This document shows positions 9,901-21,905 of a stretch of DNA of 64,000 nucleotides, piece after piece. The DNA is taken from the NCBI RefSeq assembly GCF_030272615.1, contig NC_081408.1, positions 306,965,950 through 307,029,949 on the forward strand, written 5' to 3'. Within the stretch, counting starts at the first letter, position 1. Each line of letters opens with the position of its first letter. The stretch comes from Cryptomeria japonica. Lineage: Eukaryota > Streptophyta > Pinopsida > Cupressales > Cupressaceae. The position numbers were made by a program, and so were the translations under genes. The notes under the pieces are model-generated. The model saw nothing but the letters and a program-made list of their open reading frames with translations, made no database searches and was not told the origin of the DNA.

Positions 9901-10629
9901 TCAGCTATAATATTCGACAAAAACCTCCCTTGCATTGTGATGGATAGCCATATGTTTCTTTAAAGATCTTATTTTGGCATAGGTCGAGATGATAAATTTT
10001 TTGGAATTTGGAATTCCACCTGCTAAATGCATTTGCTTAAAAGTCTTGAAAGCCTTTTCATGAAATCTATTTTGAGCATACTTTGCAATCATGTTGTCCA
10101 TGAGACCACATTTTTTTTGAAGTTTTTTGTCAAATAGATTATGTACTTTGTTTGTGGTTCCATGTTTTCTATACTTGTCTACCACAGCGACTGCAAGATT
10201 TTACACCAACCAAATGCACATGTTTGATAGTTTACAAAATACCAATGTTCCACGGAAACGCGTTTCCCCCTCCCAGGCCCAAGTACCCCCGTCCCTGAAA
10301 CCCGTCCCCGAAACTTTTTCCCTTTGTCCCCCCGTCCCCGAAGCCCGTCCCCGCGTCCCCCCGTCTCCCCATCCCCAACATCCGTGGAACACTGCAAAAT
10401 ACTTACTAGATCTCTCTAGTACATATTTTGCAATCATGGTATGTTGTGAGACATCTCTTTGAAGCATGCTGTCAAACCTTTGACGTGCCTTGTCTATCCC
10501 TTCACCATGGCATATACACTTAATCAGAGCACTTGCAACCTTTTGTGTGTAGCAATGACATTTCACGAGATTAGATCTTTCTGAGGCATCCCTTTCTACA
10601 ATCCTTGTCCACGCTTCTACATTCTCCAT
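9901..10629 (-). pseudogene. Pentatricopeptide-repeat (PPR) pseudogene fragment
   Basis: Read on the - strand with frame changes, the segment gives successive PPR motifs: EGIDKARQRFDSMLQRDVSQ, MIAKYAQNRFHEKAFKTFKQ and MHLAGGIPNSKKF. These follow the land-plant PLS pattern 'A...FD.M..RDV.SW..MIA.YAQ.G...KAL..F..M...G..P....'. PPR proteins act in organellar RNA editing or processing. This copy has lost the conserved SW pair and has stops and a frameshift. It is also split by a 152-bp MITE at 10243-10394, so it is dead. It lies inside the giant NOM1 intron and has no visible start. Confidence 0.75.
10243..10394. mobile_element. hAT-like MITE, 152 bp, C-rich
   Basis: The terminal inverted repeats are CAATGTTCCACGG (left) and CAGTGTTCCACGG (right, read inward). 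An exact 8-bp TSD, CAAAATAC, lies at 10235-10242 and 10395-10402. An 8-bp TSD and a CA-G/A-TG start fit the hAT superfamily. The body is an irregular CCCCGTCCCCG repeat, strikingly C-rich for this window. It interrupts the PPR pseudogene and encodes nothing. Confidence 0.88.
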
Positions 10630-11479
10630 GCATGTTCACCAGAGCTTCCTACATTCCATTATGCAATTTAGAAGTTGAGGAAGGCATTAGAATGTCTTTA
10701 AACAAAGGTTTAAAGAGCTGGGGAGGTTCCAAATACCATAGGAATCTCCTATTTGTTCTAACTTCCCATTCAAATGCCACTAAGTGAACTAAAATGCCTT
10801 CTTAAAGTTATGTTGGGGATTTGAGGGTCATTGGGAACTATTGGGGGTTCCTAGTTAGATAGTAACTTAGCATTGGTTGAAATGTCGGGGGTTAAAGGTG
10901 CTTGACAAATCCACAAACACCGTGGATGAAGATCCATGCATAACTATTACTTGGAATGACATTTTCTCTTGAAATCTTGCCACATTATCAATAACGTTGT
11001 CATAACACCCCTTGTCACACCATTTTGTTTAAGCTTCTATAAAACACCCAATTTAATTGTTTTCGCAAATTGCTTAGTGAAAACTTGAACTTTTAATATC
11101 TTGCAAAGCATAAGGCATTTTGGTCCGAAAAGTTGCCACATTAGGCTAAATACTATCAAGACATTCCCATAAAAGGATTTTGCACCATCTCTCATGAATT
11201 TTGAGATTTAATATGTTACCGTAATTCTTAGCAAATTGCATAATTGTTTTGATGGTTCTAGTTGAAATGTAATTTTCTACTCAAATTGGCATACCTTTAC
11301 TGGTTTTAACAAATGGAATTGACATGAACTAGGTTAAACATGACATTTCAAAGATGGATAAGTATGCCAGACTATTATGAAAAGCATAGGAAACTAATCT
11401 TTTTGTGACTAAAAGCAATTTCAAGAAAGAGTTTGACACATGATGATGCTTGTCATTTCAAACGCAAAAAGTGTAAAAC

Positions 11480-13310
11480 TTGTGAGTTTAAAATTGGGGC
11501 CAACATGACCAATTGTCGATACAATTCTTCATTGACTAGAAACATAACTGATTGCAAAACATAGATCTGGTCTTGTAGTAGTATGATTAATCAAACAATC
11601 GACCAATTGTTGATAGATCGTTTCATTGACTTGTTATCAAACAATGTTCGTTGAGAGCTTGATCCAAACTTCCATAGGTGTAGATATAGGATTACATTTA
11701 GTCATTTGGAATTTTGTTAAAGGAGATTTCGCACACGTAGTTTGTGATACAAAGATCTTATGATTAGTGTGCAAACATTCTACACCTAAACAAAATTGAA
11801 GCACGCATATATCTATCATTATACAAACAAAACATATATCATGTTTCACCTTTTGAATAAAATAGCATTGCTTCCAGTGCTGTAAAATCACCAACTAGGT
11901 CATCACTATTGATTTTGACATAGAGAGTAGGTTTAGATTAATTTTTTTGAAACAAGAATCCCTAAGATTTTGACCAATTTTAAAATACTAAGCTCAAGGA
12001 GCTTGCTTAAGTCCATACAAGGACTTTAGCATCCTGCAAGCCAAATTTTTGTTCTCTAGAACTTGGAACCACTGCGGTTGAGTCATGTAGAACTCTTCCT
12101 CCGATTTTTCTTCATAGTCTTTTCCTTGTGCATATTCTTTAGCAACAAGATGAGTTTTATACTTGTATAAAGAACCATTTGATTTACACTTCATTTTATA
12201 AATCAATTTGCAACCAATGGATTTCTTTCTCGGGGGCAACATTGGCAACACCCAAGTCTTATTTTTCATTAAGGCATCATATTCCACTTTGATGGTAGCT
12301 ATTGATTGTAACTAAGTAGAATGCGGATTCCAATTGCCTTAAGGTAACATTGGAATCTGCCAAGGGCTGGGCCCTTCTCTCCCTTCTCCCACGCCACTCT
12401 TAGGGCTGAGACCTTCTCCTACACGCCACTCTTAGGGCTGGGCCCTCTCTCTCACGCCAACATAAAATAGGGCAGACCCTATCCTCACGCCACTTGATGT
12501 GGCTTTATAAAAACATGATAAGGAATAATAATAAATAAAATAAAGGTTATTTTATGCTACGACTTTAGGGGTTTATACCTAAGGAAGATATATATATGAG
12601 TTCATCAAACGAAGTAAACACGATTTTCATATCACTCATACAATGCGATCTGCTCTGCTCCTAAATGTGATCTGCCCTCCTACACTTGGCAAATCTGCTC
12701 CTTGGTGAACTGCAAGAACATTTAGCTACATGCTGTTTCAGCCTATCGAAGTTATCTTCTGCTGGTGGATGTTTTGGTCATCTACAACTAGGGCATCACT
12801 CTACATCACCTTGGCAACTTGCTCTTTGGACAGCAATCAGAGATAAGTGTTGTAATCAGCTCTGAGGATCTTTCTTGCTGGGTTTTTCCTCCTAGGAGGT
12901 TTTCCCAGGGTACTTGTGTGTTGTGTGTTGTGTGTTCATTTTGTTCATTTATTTACTTTTATTAATTCTGGAAATTCCTAAGTACTAACAACAATTCATA
13001 TAATCTGGAAATTAAGTTAAATTCCTATTTTCTGAGTATTGAATTAATCTAAAAGACTAAAATCAACAGTAGCTTCCCATTCAGACTTCCCTTTTGCCTT
13101 TGCAAATCTACTAGGCTCAAATATTTGAGAAATGGTAGAAGTTAGACAAATTTTTGCCCGCTCACTACCTTGTGCAAGATGTTCACCTGAACGTGTAGAT
13201 TGGCCTTTTGTCACTTAACCTTCCATCACCTTAAGCGATTCATTCTTCTAGACATCCTTCAGCATGGTATAGTACCACTTTGGTCTGTTTTGCAGGCAAG
13301 CTAAGGCTTC
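11480..13310 (-). pseudogene. Ty1/copia pol remnant (reverse transcriptase)
   Basis: The - strand carries pieces of a copia RT in the right order. SEWEAT lies to the right of the solo LTR. EYDALMKNKTWV, THLVAKEYAQGKDYEE and LKSLYGLKQAP lie at 11994-12287. FCLGVECLHTNHKIFVSQ and MTKCNPISTPM lie at 11637-11894. TTTRPDLCFAISYVSS lies near 11.53 kb. 'YGLKQAP' and 'TRPD..FA..YVS' are RVT_2 signatures. Numerous stops show it is inactive. It is split by a solo LTR at 12300-13068, and the LINE landed at its right edge. Confidence 0.8.
12300..13068 (+). mobile_element. Solo LTR, 769 bp, nested in the copia remnant
   Basis: It is flanked by GTAGC at 12295-12299 and 13069-13073. The right end is AAATCAACA. 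The left end reads TATTG, which I take as TGTTG with one G-to-A change. Removing the insert rejoins the copia codons for EWEAT and KVEYDALMKN. Its right part includes TTTTTCCTCCTAGGAGG and TTTTCCCAGGG, also found in the solo LTR at 35255-36034, so the two are relatives. The orientation is inferred from that shared 3' part. Confidence 0.8.
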
Positions 13311-13322
13311 TAATCTACTAAG

Positions 13323-13474
13323 AAATTTTTGAACAAGGGGTAAAAATTTATTAATAAAAAAATATCATTAGTACAATAAAGCATAAACTAGTAATTAACA
13401 AAGGATCCCACACCCAATTCCATAACCAACTCTTGAAAAGCACCAAACAAAACACCCAACCATCACAGATTATT
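13323..13474 (-). mobile_element. LINE piece 4: end of ORF2 and 3' tail
   Basis: Joined to 23766 after removing unit A, the frame continues as WLGVLFGAFQELVMELGVGS and then FVNY and a TAG. It is followed by an A/T-rich 3' tail ending AAAAATTT at the TSD. One TGA lies just after the junction. Confidence 0.75.
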
Positions 13475-14314
13475 TGTTGATGTGTGTTTTATGCACATGC
13501 AAGTATTAGAATAAAATACCAAAGTCCTTTACCCTCTCTTGAACCAAATCACCTTAGATGCTAAGGGTAAGATCAACTAAAATGATTCCATGGTTTCTAT
13601 AGTCAGGTCTTGACGAGTGGGTAACTCAATGCCTGATGTGAATTGATATTTTCACTTGGGGACTTACACAATTGTTCGAATCAACTTCACTTATCATGAA
13701 TGTGGAGTGGGTGTACTGATAACTTAGGATTTGGCAATGTAGCTCTTGACTAAATTCTAACAAGACTTTTAAAAAAAAGACAAAAGGGAATAGGGATAGG
13801 AATTCTATTCTAAGCCTAGAATGCAAGAAATGATGAATAAATTCAGTGGAATCAAACTAGGCAAGGGCTCACCATCGAGTCGAACAAATTTTGACACAAG
13901 CTTAGTGCAACCATCTAAGGTATATCTCAAAGATATTCAAATTACTACCATCAAACATTGATACCATCCAAGTTGATGCATAACAATGGACGTATAATAA
14001 TCGAAGTTAAGTTTGCATAAATTTCCAGTTGACCACGCACGACGCACTTACAATTAGCAAGAGGCTAGTGGTATGGATTAATGGATTCCACACAAATACA
14101 TTCAACAAATTCTTTCATTCAATCAAACAAACATTGAAAGCAAATTCTAATCTAAAATTCTAATCTAACTTGGAGGAATTGAGAACCTTGAATGCAAAAC
14201 AACACTTAAACAAAAAATAATCACCATCAAGTCGAACAATGATTTATATTCAAATCTGTAGCATCTACCAACAACTCTCAAAAATCTCTCTCTTACAAAT
14301 GAGAGGCAATGAGG

Positions 14315-14322
14315 TATATATA
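14315..14322 (-). promoter_or_regulatory. TATA box in the tail of unit A
   Basis: TATATATA lies 840 bp from the 3' terminus of unit A, the same spacing as in unit C and the inverted copy. The partial telobox CCCTAATTAGGGTTT lies about 80 bp upstream (14400-14414). Confidence 0.6.
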
Positions 14323-14585
14323 GAGTCTCATACAAAATGGATGGCCAACATTAAAGCAAAATCAAGGGCCAAGATCACGCCAACAAAGCCCTAGAGTTGC
14401 CCTAATTAGGGTTTACATAAAAAATGTTGCCACCAACATATGGCCCAATAGAAATACACCTAGTCATCAAATAGGGAATCTTCTAGAAGATTTTGTCCTG
14501 CATCTCTTTCTCTCATAGCATAATCCAAGAATCTAGCTAATACAGAATCTAATTCCTCCGTGGAAATGCTGGGTAAGGTATCCTA

Positions 14586-17500
14586 CTATAAATCAATCAC
14601 GTCCAACGCATCCGAGGAAGCATCCAAGGTGTTCTCCCAATCTGACATGAGCTTCTGCGAGTTGTGAACATGAATCAACAAAGAGACCAAATCATCCATT
14701 TGATTCTTCTTCAAAGAGTCCAACTGATTGAAGTACATGAACTTCATCTTGTCTCTCAATTTTGCTAAGTGTAAACCACTGGTTTCGCTAACATCAACTC
14801 CCAATAATTCCTCAATTGAGGCAAGGATCTTCAACTGAATATCATGAATTGATCCTTCCATCTCTGCACAACTCTTTTGTGCGCTCTCATAAGTTGATTT
14901 CTTCATGGCTAATGAACAATACTAGCCATGGAAATCGTATCTATCTCCATCATGCACAATATTCTCCCTGATCAATGTGGATGTAGGAATTTTCTTTAAA
15001 GCTCTGAGGTGTGGAATAGTCTTCTCTTGAATAGGTCGGAATTCCTCTTTAACTCCCTCTAAATACTGTATCTTGAATATGAGCCTTGTTGTCTTGTTAA
15101 AAGCTTGGACAAAATGAGTGAGGAAATCATCCGCCTGTCTCTTTGTATCTTCAATCCATTTCTCCACCTCCGAAAGTGTATCTCTCGTTGTCTCATAATG
15201 TGTATGTAGTCCACGATCAACTGCAATAGGGGAAATAAGCGTGGGATTCTCATGGCTTATCCCTGCAATGTAGTCTCTAAGTCTAATAGTCTCTTCTTCA
15301 TACGTCTCTCTTTTTTCAATCTCCTGGTTGAATCTCGCAATCTCCTGGTCGAATCTCGCACTGATTGCCTTGAGCATATCACCAACCTTTTGGAATTTCT
15401 TCTCTTTTGCAGTATGACCAAGGGCAACTGTAGTAATTTGGGAATCCACGGGAGTGGCAATGTTCGTCGTTACATCTCCAATAGGAACAACCACCTGTGC
15501 AATCTGCATTCTTGTCTCATCTCTAGCTACATGTGACAAAATTTCAGCATTCTTAGGTTCTTTCTCCTTGTTGCTCCTAGCTAAGTAGTCATGAATGTCA
15601 TCAATAGGCTGCGCCTCTACCATCTTCTTACTTTTCTCCATAGTCTTCATCAGCCAATCAGGAATAGTGACCATCTCCATACCATCATCAAGACATATCT
15701 CTCGATCAAGCTCTCTCAACATCGAGATAACATCATTAGGATCATCTCTGGTCAAATCGTATACATTCTTCCCCAAACTAACCTCCAAAAGGAGAGTAGG
15801 GGATCTTGGTTGATCATCATCTTCATTAGGTGGAGTAGATGTAGCTGTGGCATGTAAATCCTGAACATTCTTGGTAATATCACTATGTTAGAACATTGCT
15901 CAAACTCTTTGTTCTGTTCTGGCACTTCAACTTCCTTGATTGATGAGACAGTGAGGGGAGGTGAAGGAATGATAATCTTTTGCTTCTTCTTCTTAACCTT
16001 CTCAATCTTCTTCCATCTAGCCTTGACTTCTCCTGGTGTGTTCTTCCTTCGCTCAAGAGCTTGACTCTCCTCATCCGCATGAATCCTGATAGTCCTTTGA
16101 TCATCTTCGGAAGAGAATTCCTTCTGTTTCATCTTGTCATAAGTGAAGCTAACACCCATGTCAACTAACTTGTTCATCTGATTGTCTACCCATTCTCGGG
16201 AGAAACTCAAGACCTCTCTCATCAATACATTCAAATCTATCACTTCTTGTTTTGACCAATTAGGCAATAGATTTGCCTTCTTCATTTCATTCTCATATTG
16301 TGGATGCGTATGATCCTTGTCATCTAATATCTGACCAGGAATGAGAAAAAGTCCACACTTCCTCATGAAATCCACTGACATTCTGGACCACATTCTTCTT
16401 TTCACTACTTGCTCGTCCATCAGGTTGGCCCAATAATCTTCTATGTCTACCTTGTGGATGAACTTATCTCCCCCGATCCTTCCAACTTTCTTATTTGGAT
16501 CAAACCTTTCTCTTCTTTTGTATGTTGCAAATCGATAGAATGCAAGTTCTTCAATTGTTGTGCTAGTTGCTGCGGTGGATTGACAAATCTCCAATGTCTT
16601 CCCCACGGAAATAGAAAATGACATGCTTGTTCTATGTTTGTCCTTCTGGATAAAATCAAACTCCAAAAGTTGTCTCACCACCTCAAGTAATATTATTTTG
16701 TTTGCAGGATACCTAGGAAGCCTGTAAGGTTCGGATTGAAATCCATGAATCCTTAGGTATGTGAAAGTGGGAAACTATATGTACCACGATCCATATTTCT
16801 CTATCAGCTCTGTTGCCTCCTTGGACAATCTCTTGTGGATCTCGCCTTGCAACGTTCACGTTATGTACATAGTGAATGCATCATTCACTCTCTTATAATC
16901 TTCAATTTTATACATGTTTAGCTGTGGATAACACTCATAACTCCTGTACTGTCCTTGTCCATTCTCGACTTCACCTTTGCATATCAATCTTTTGTAGGTA
17001 ACAAATCGTGCAAGCAGGTACACCAGGTAGGAAGTCATGGCGAATGACCAGGATCTCTCCACATTCCTTAGCTGAAAATCTAGATTGTCACTTTTGATTT
17101 TTGACCAATTAATGAGTGTTCCTTTCAGACAAGGATGAAATAGAACATCCACCTGTCGTATATTGAACCTTGTGGCATCCCCATCACTCGGTTAAGCAGG
17201 AATACTAAATCACTATATTGATCTTTGAAATCTGTGCACATGAATGTCTTGGGAGCCTTGGAATGATGAGACCTAGGTTCGATCATCCATTCCTTGTTCA
17301 CTACGGTCTTGCATGCATCCATCTTCTTCTTATATCTTTCTTCATATTCATCCTTGGTTCTATCTTTCATGTATATTCCACGTGGAATTCCAAACACCTC
17401 AACAAGGTAGGCAATGATGCCACCCTTAGGAGTCTTGATCATTCGGGAGCAAGGATCATAACATTGTGCACACTCCAGAATTAGCTCGCTACATTGTATG

Positions 17501-17835
17501 GACTGCGGAAATCCAGCGGCCTGATAAATACCACTCTATATAATGGTTGCATAAGCTGGGGAAGGAATTTGGCTTCCAATTCCAAACATCCGTTGTCGCA
17601 TCTGGTCCATGTTCAAGAAATGCAAGTTCGTGTCTGTAATCTCCTTCCATCTGGATGACATCTTGGATTCTATATAGAATCCCATCTCAACTATCTTCTG
17701 CTGTTCCCTCCGAATGCTAATTCTAGACTTCGACATTGCACCTGTATGAAGCTGAAAGTTAGACACTTCGGAAAATTTATCCTGATAACTATTTTCAGAG
17801 TTAAATATGTTCTGATTTCTTAATGATTTAGACAA
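14586..17835 (-). pseudogene. Unit A ORF, large unknown protein, broken by frameshifts and stops
   Basis: The reading frame runs in pieces: 17835-17536, 17442-17125, 17152-16856, 16681-15752, 15788-14922 and 14906-14586. Conserved blocks shared with the copy at 18.7-21.7 kb are VVNKEWMIEPRSHHSKAPKT, FLLNRVMGMPQGSIYDRWMF, RFATYKRRERFDP, VKRRMWSRMSVDFMRKCG, REWVDNQMNKL and TIPDWLMKTMEKSKK. Order: a globular N-terminal half, a Lys/Glu-rich linker, the PDWL motif, then coiled-coil segments. No zinc knuckle, protease, RT or integrase motif is visible. A single in-frame stop at 14922-14924 separates the last two pieces. The family is unknown to me; a gag-like or accessory ORF1-like role is only a guess. 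Confidence 0.7.
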
Positions 17836-17839
17836 GTTT

Positions 17840-18828
17840 ATGGATGAAAATCAAGAATTTTATTCATATCTTAAACAAATTCTGAAAATAGAATGAAAAT
17901 GTGACAAGATTAGGGTATGAAACCCTCATGAGATTTATTAAAATCATCAATTTTTAGACTTAGCAAAGTCTGAAGACACCTCCTTATACTTAGAAATTTC
18001 ATCCAAATTAGAGTGCAAAGGAGTATACCGGATCAGGAAATTGACTAGGAAAGGTGTGAAAAGTAGTGTTTTCACACAAAAGTTGTCTGAGGACACCTTC
18101 CCAAGTCAACAATGGCTGCCAGCAAGCCTGAAGACAACCTGCAACTCTATAAACCAGTCATTAAAATCATGTTGCAATTGCGTGTTATGCAAAAATTATG
18201 ATGAAAATAAGTTTCCCAAGGCAAAAATGAACAAATTTGAGCATGTATGTAGGGCTGGAAGTGAATTTTCAGTCTGAAGACAAGTTTGAAAATGGATTTT
18301 TCAGACTTACCAGCACCTCTAGGAATGATAGTTACCTCAGAAAATTGCCAAGAAATGGTGCAAAAATGTTCTCCAAGTGAAATCGCCCAAATAGGTAGGT
18401 GGCTGGAAATGAATGTTTTCTGAGGACAGCCCCTTGACAATGGAGTTTCAGACCTGCAACAGCAGTAAGGTCTGAAAATGCTCTAAAAATCCTCAAAAAC
18501 ACCCCCAAACAAAAATACCCTAGGCTGGAACAAGCCGGTTGGTGAGAAATAATTCTGAAAATGTGTTACTAGCCAACAATGGAGGTCAAGAATCTTAGCA
18601 AAAGGTGAAAACATCAGGTCTGAAAATGTTGATCAGCAATTTCCCAGCTATGGCGGCACCAAACATGAAGAAATACACCTAAAAATGGAGGTGAATGACC
18701 CCCAAAACAAAATCGCTTTCTCCCAAAAATGGCGCCACCTCTAGCAAAATCGCCAAGTCTGAAAAATGTCTTCAAATGCCTTGCAATGGCTGCCAAGGAA
18801 AATCGCCTAAGGCTGGGAATGAAGAAAA
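17840..18828 (-). repeat. Unit A leader, repeat-rich region next to the ORF
   Basis: Degenerate repeats contain TCTGAAAATG, CAATGGCTGCC, AAAATCGCC and AAGGCTGGGAATGAA. Several form inverted repeats, such as GTGTGAAAA/TTTTCACAC (18053-18078) and TCAGACCT/AGGTCTGA (about 18450-18475). Related phrases (GGAAAATCG, CTGGA, ATGAAT) recur in the leader part at 22.77-23.2 kb on the far side of the nested copy, so both belong to one array. Confidence 0.55.
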
Positions 18829-21713
18829 ATGAACAACGAAATCAACTTCGAGAGCACAGGGACATGATATACAAGAGCATAGAAGGAGCCAGATCAATGT
18901 ACGAAGATGATCCAGATGCTTGTCGAAGCATTATCAATAAGAACTGGCTACTCAAAAGTCGTCCCCGTCTGAGCAAGGTCCCGAACACACCGCATAGGAT
19001 TGATTTTCAGGAGGAGTACAGAGATTTAATTACCATGCTCAACCGAGTTACAGGAGCCCCTCATGCCTTCTATTTCGAGAAGTGGATGTTTTACTTCATC
19101 CAGGTGATTGTTCAAGGGAAAGGTACAATACATTGGGCTAAGATGATTAGCCATTGCTTAGACGTACAGTTGAGGAGACTCAAGGCTACTAAGTCCTTCC
19201 ACATGAGTTCATATGTCATCTATGCCTTGATCAGGAGTGTTGAATACGCAGGACTACCCCACAGAGGAGTGATTGGAAGAGGACCCGGCGAGGTCAGAGC
19301 TTGTGATTCCTATGCCTACTTGCATCATCCGCCAGGGAGCAACTATAAGTTGGTTAATGATACTTTCACGATGAACATCACAAGGACGTTGCAAGGTGGG
19401 ATTCACAACAGGTTATCTCAGGATGCCCAGGAATTCATAAAGAGGTACGGTGCTTGGTTCATTCAGTTTCCCAAGTTCACTTATATTAGAGTGCATGGAT
19501 GTCCTTTACCACCATACATGTTGCCGAGATATCCGACAGACAGAATTGTGTTACTTGAAATAACAAGACAGTTGGCAGCATATGTGAAGGCATTCAGACA
19601 CAGACATCAGAATGGAGTTCCAGTACCCATTATTTTGGGTAATTCAGTTGAGGTATGTCCTAATGCTTTAGCGATGGATGACGCAGAGAAGGAGTTAGCC
19701 TTGTATTCTTTTTCATCTTTTGCTTTGAGAGAAAGCTTTGATCCACATGGACATTTAGAGGAGACGGTCGGTAGAAGGTTTAGGCATGAGTATCAGATTG
19801 AAGATTTTATGATGAATCTCTTAGATGATCTTGAAGTGAAACGAAAAATGCATTCTAGATTGCCTTTGGATTTCATCAGGAAATGCAGGATTTACAGAGT
19901 GGCCGACCAAGCTCAGGACAGTGGCAGACATATCCAGTCTTCCTATGATCGAGAAAGCAAAACAGTAAGGTTAGATTGGAATGAGCCCGAGGTCGTGGAT
20001 TTAGATACTTTGATGGCACCAGTCTTGTCTTGTACTCGCAGATGGGTTGACATTCAGCATCAGAAGTTGAGAGAACAAGGCATAGCTATGTCTTTCACTT
20101 TGGAAGAGAAACCTGCCGAAGGTGGAGCTAGTGTGAGTGAAGGCAATCCTAATCCTAGAAATTCAGGTGAAGGTAACCTTCGATGTGCCAGTGAGGGCAA
20201 TCTCCATCCAAGAGGTTCGAAGAGGAAAGAGAGACCTGGAAAGAGAGAGTCTTCCAAGACGAAACAAGAGGCTAACAGAGATCGATCATCCGGTACTTCT
20301 TCTAGACCTGAGAAGAGAACAATTCAAGTGGAAGAATCCATGGAGTCGATGGTACAGAACGATAGACAGGAGGAAGGACAGGCACAACATGGTTCACCAG
20401 ATGGATCTCTCCAAGACTATGAGTTAGATGAAGGCAAAGAAGACAATGAAATAACATCTCCTCCCAGACAAGAAGAAGTAGTGCATAAAGAGATTCGAGT
20501 TCAAGAAACAAGATCGATTATCCCAGATTGGTTGAAGGAAAGATTAACCAAGGTGATCGTAGTAGAGGACGAAGACAATGCAATTGATTTAGAGAGCCTT
20601 GTTGGACGTTCACACGAAGTAACAGAGAAGAGAAAGGCTACCAAGATGTCCAAGATGATTCGAGATGAGACTGGATCCAGGAAATTGCAGATAGCTACAC
20701 CGGCAGCAGACAAATATGAAGGTGAGATCCTAGCAGAAGAATATGATATACAGACTGTTGAGTTAGGACCACCTACAGCAGAGCAGACTCTAGATGATGC
20801 TACCGATTCATTTGAGGCATTGAAAGACAAGCTTAGAGAAGAAATGGAGAAGAACAGAAAGCTTGAGAGAGAGGTCGGTGCATGGAGGACATATTTCAGT
20901 CACATCAATGAACCTTTGGGACGTCAGGATCCAGTTAGATCACCAGTGCAAGCATTGCCGCTTCAATCAATCAATGAAGCAGAAAGATTCAGGAACATGG
21001 TCCAACGTACAAGTAATTGGATGGATAGATCTCATACAGTGGCCATAGAGTTTGTAACAAGGATGATGAAGTTTATTCATCAAGCTATCCAGGTTCTTGA
21101 GATGATCCACAATTTGATGATAACAGTAGCTGCATTCGCCCATACCAAGGACGTTATCATTCCTGTCTTGAAAGTTATTAGACACACATCAAGGAAGATT
21201 TTAGCGTAGGAGAGGATCTTGGATGGAGAACCTCACAGTTTGTTTCATTGGTCAACCTTACTCCATATGAAGAATGTTTTCTTTGAGGAGATCAGTACTA
21301 GATGTAGCCAAGTTGAGGAGGTGATCAATCCGACCCAGGACAGAATATTTGAGGTACTTCGTACCATTCTTGGCAGAAGGATCGAGGTCGAGACAGATGT
21401 GGATATGCAGGAACTAGAGGATAGAATCAAGGTCATCTTTTGCAAGGACGCAAATGTTACAGATGAGCAGTATGATCAGATGTTCGCCATCATGCTCCTG
21501 ATTGAGAGGACGAAGGAACTTGAATCTACTTGGGAGGCAACTCTTCTAGATGCATTCGATCAGGTCATCCACTTAGAAGAGAGTATGAAGAATCTTCCCG
21601 AGATTCCAATCGCAGAAATCGAAGGAATCGTGACAAAATTCATTGCATATGCTAAAAAAGAGAATTGGAAAGGGAATAAGATTCTAGATGAAAGGTTGTT
21701 ACAGATGACATGA
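18729..21713 (+). pseudogene. Long ORF of the inverted unit copy (826 codons, one stop, then 165 more)
   Basis: This is the longest open frame in the window. It runs from an ATG at 18729 to TAG at 21207-21209 and continues in the same frame to TGA at 21711-21713. Homology to the unit A ORF starts only after about residue 38, and the first 30 residues look like leader repeat read through, so ATG 18819 is an alternative start. Conserved blocks are NKNWLLKSRPRLSKVPNTP, MLNRVTGAPHAFYFEKWMFY, VKRKMHSRLPLDFIRKCR, RRWVDIQHQKL and IIPDWLKERL. A Ser/Asn/Arg-rich linker (residues about 470-560) follows the globular half, and the C-terminus is coiled coil. In unit A the aligned position of the TAG is an Arg codon, so the ancestor was one protein of about 1000 residues. 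Function unknown. Confidence 0.7.
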
Positions 21714-21815
21714 CATCTTATTTCTCATTGGTTTATGCCTCCTAGGTTTTTGTGCCAAATTTAATATTTGGCTATGTATTTAATATTGTTCAGTAAAAAG
21801 GAGGCCATTTGTAAC

Positions 21816-21833
21816 AAACCCTAATTAGGGTTT
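21816..21833 (+). promoter_or_regulatory. Telobox-like perfect palindrome upstream of TATA
   Basis: AAACCCTAATTAGGGTTT is an 18-bp perfect palindrome of two plant telomere-like AAACCCTA units. The same sequence is in unit C at 30526-30543, and in unit A in part at 14400-14414. It lies about 65-85 bp upstream of the TATA box in all three. Confidence 0.65.
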
Positions 21834-21897
21834 AGGTGTCATGATCTTGTCCATTGATTTACTTTCAATCTGGGCCTTTCATTGTAATTGGGGATGC

Positions 21898-21905
21898 TAT
21901 TTATA
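21898..21905 (+). promoter_or_regulatory. TATA-like box in the inverted copy
   Basis: TATTTATA lies 863 bp before the CAACA end, matching the spacing in units A, B and C (about 785-855 bp). Confidence 0.55.

Noticed and set aside
10201-10462. Pro-rich open frame with PSP repeats
   Set aside because: It is a translation of the C-rich MITE with clear TIRs and TSD, not a proline-rich protein gene.
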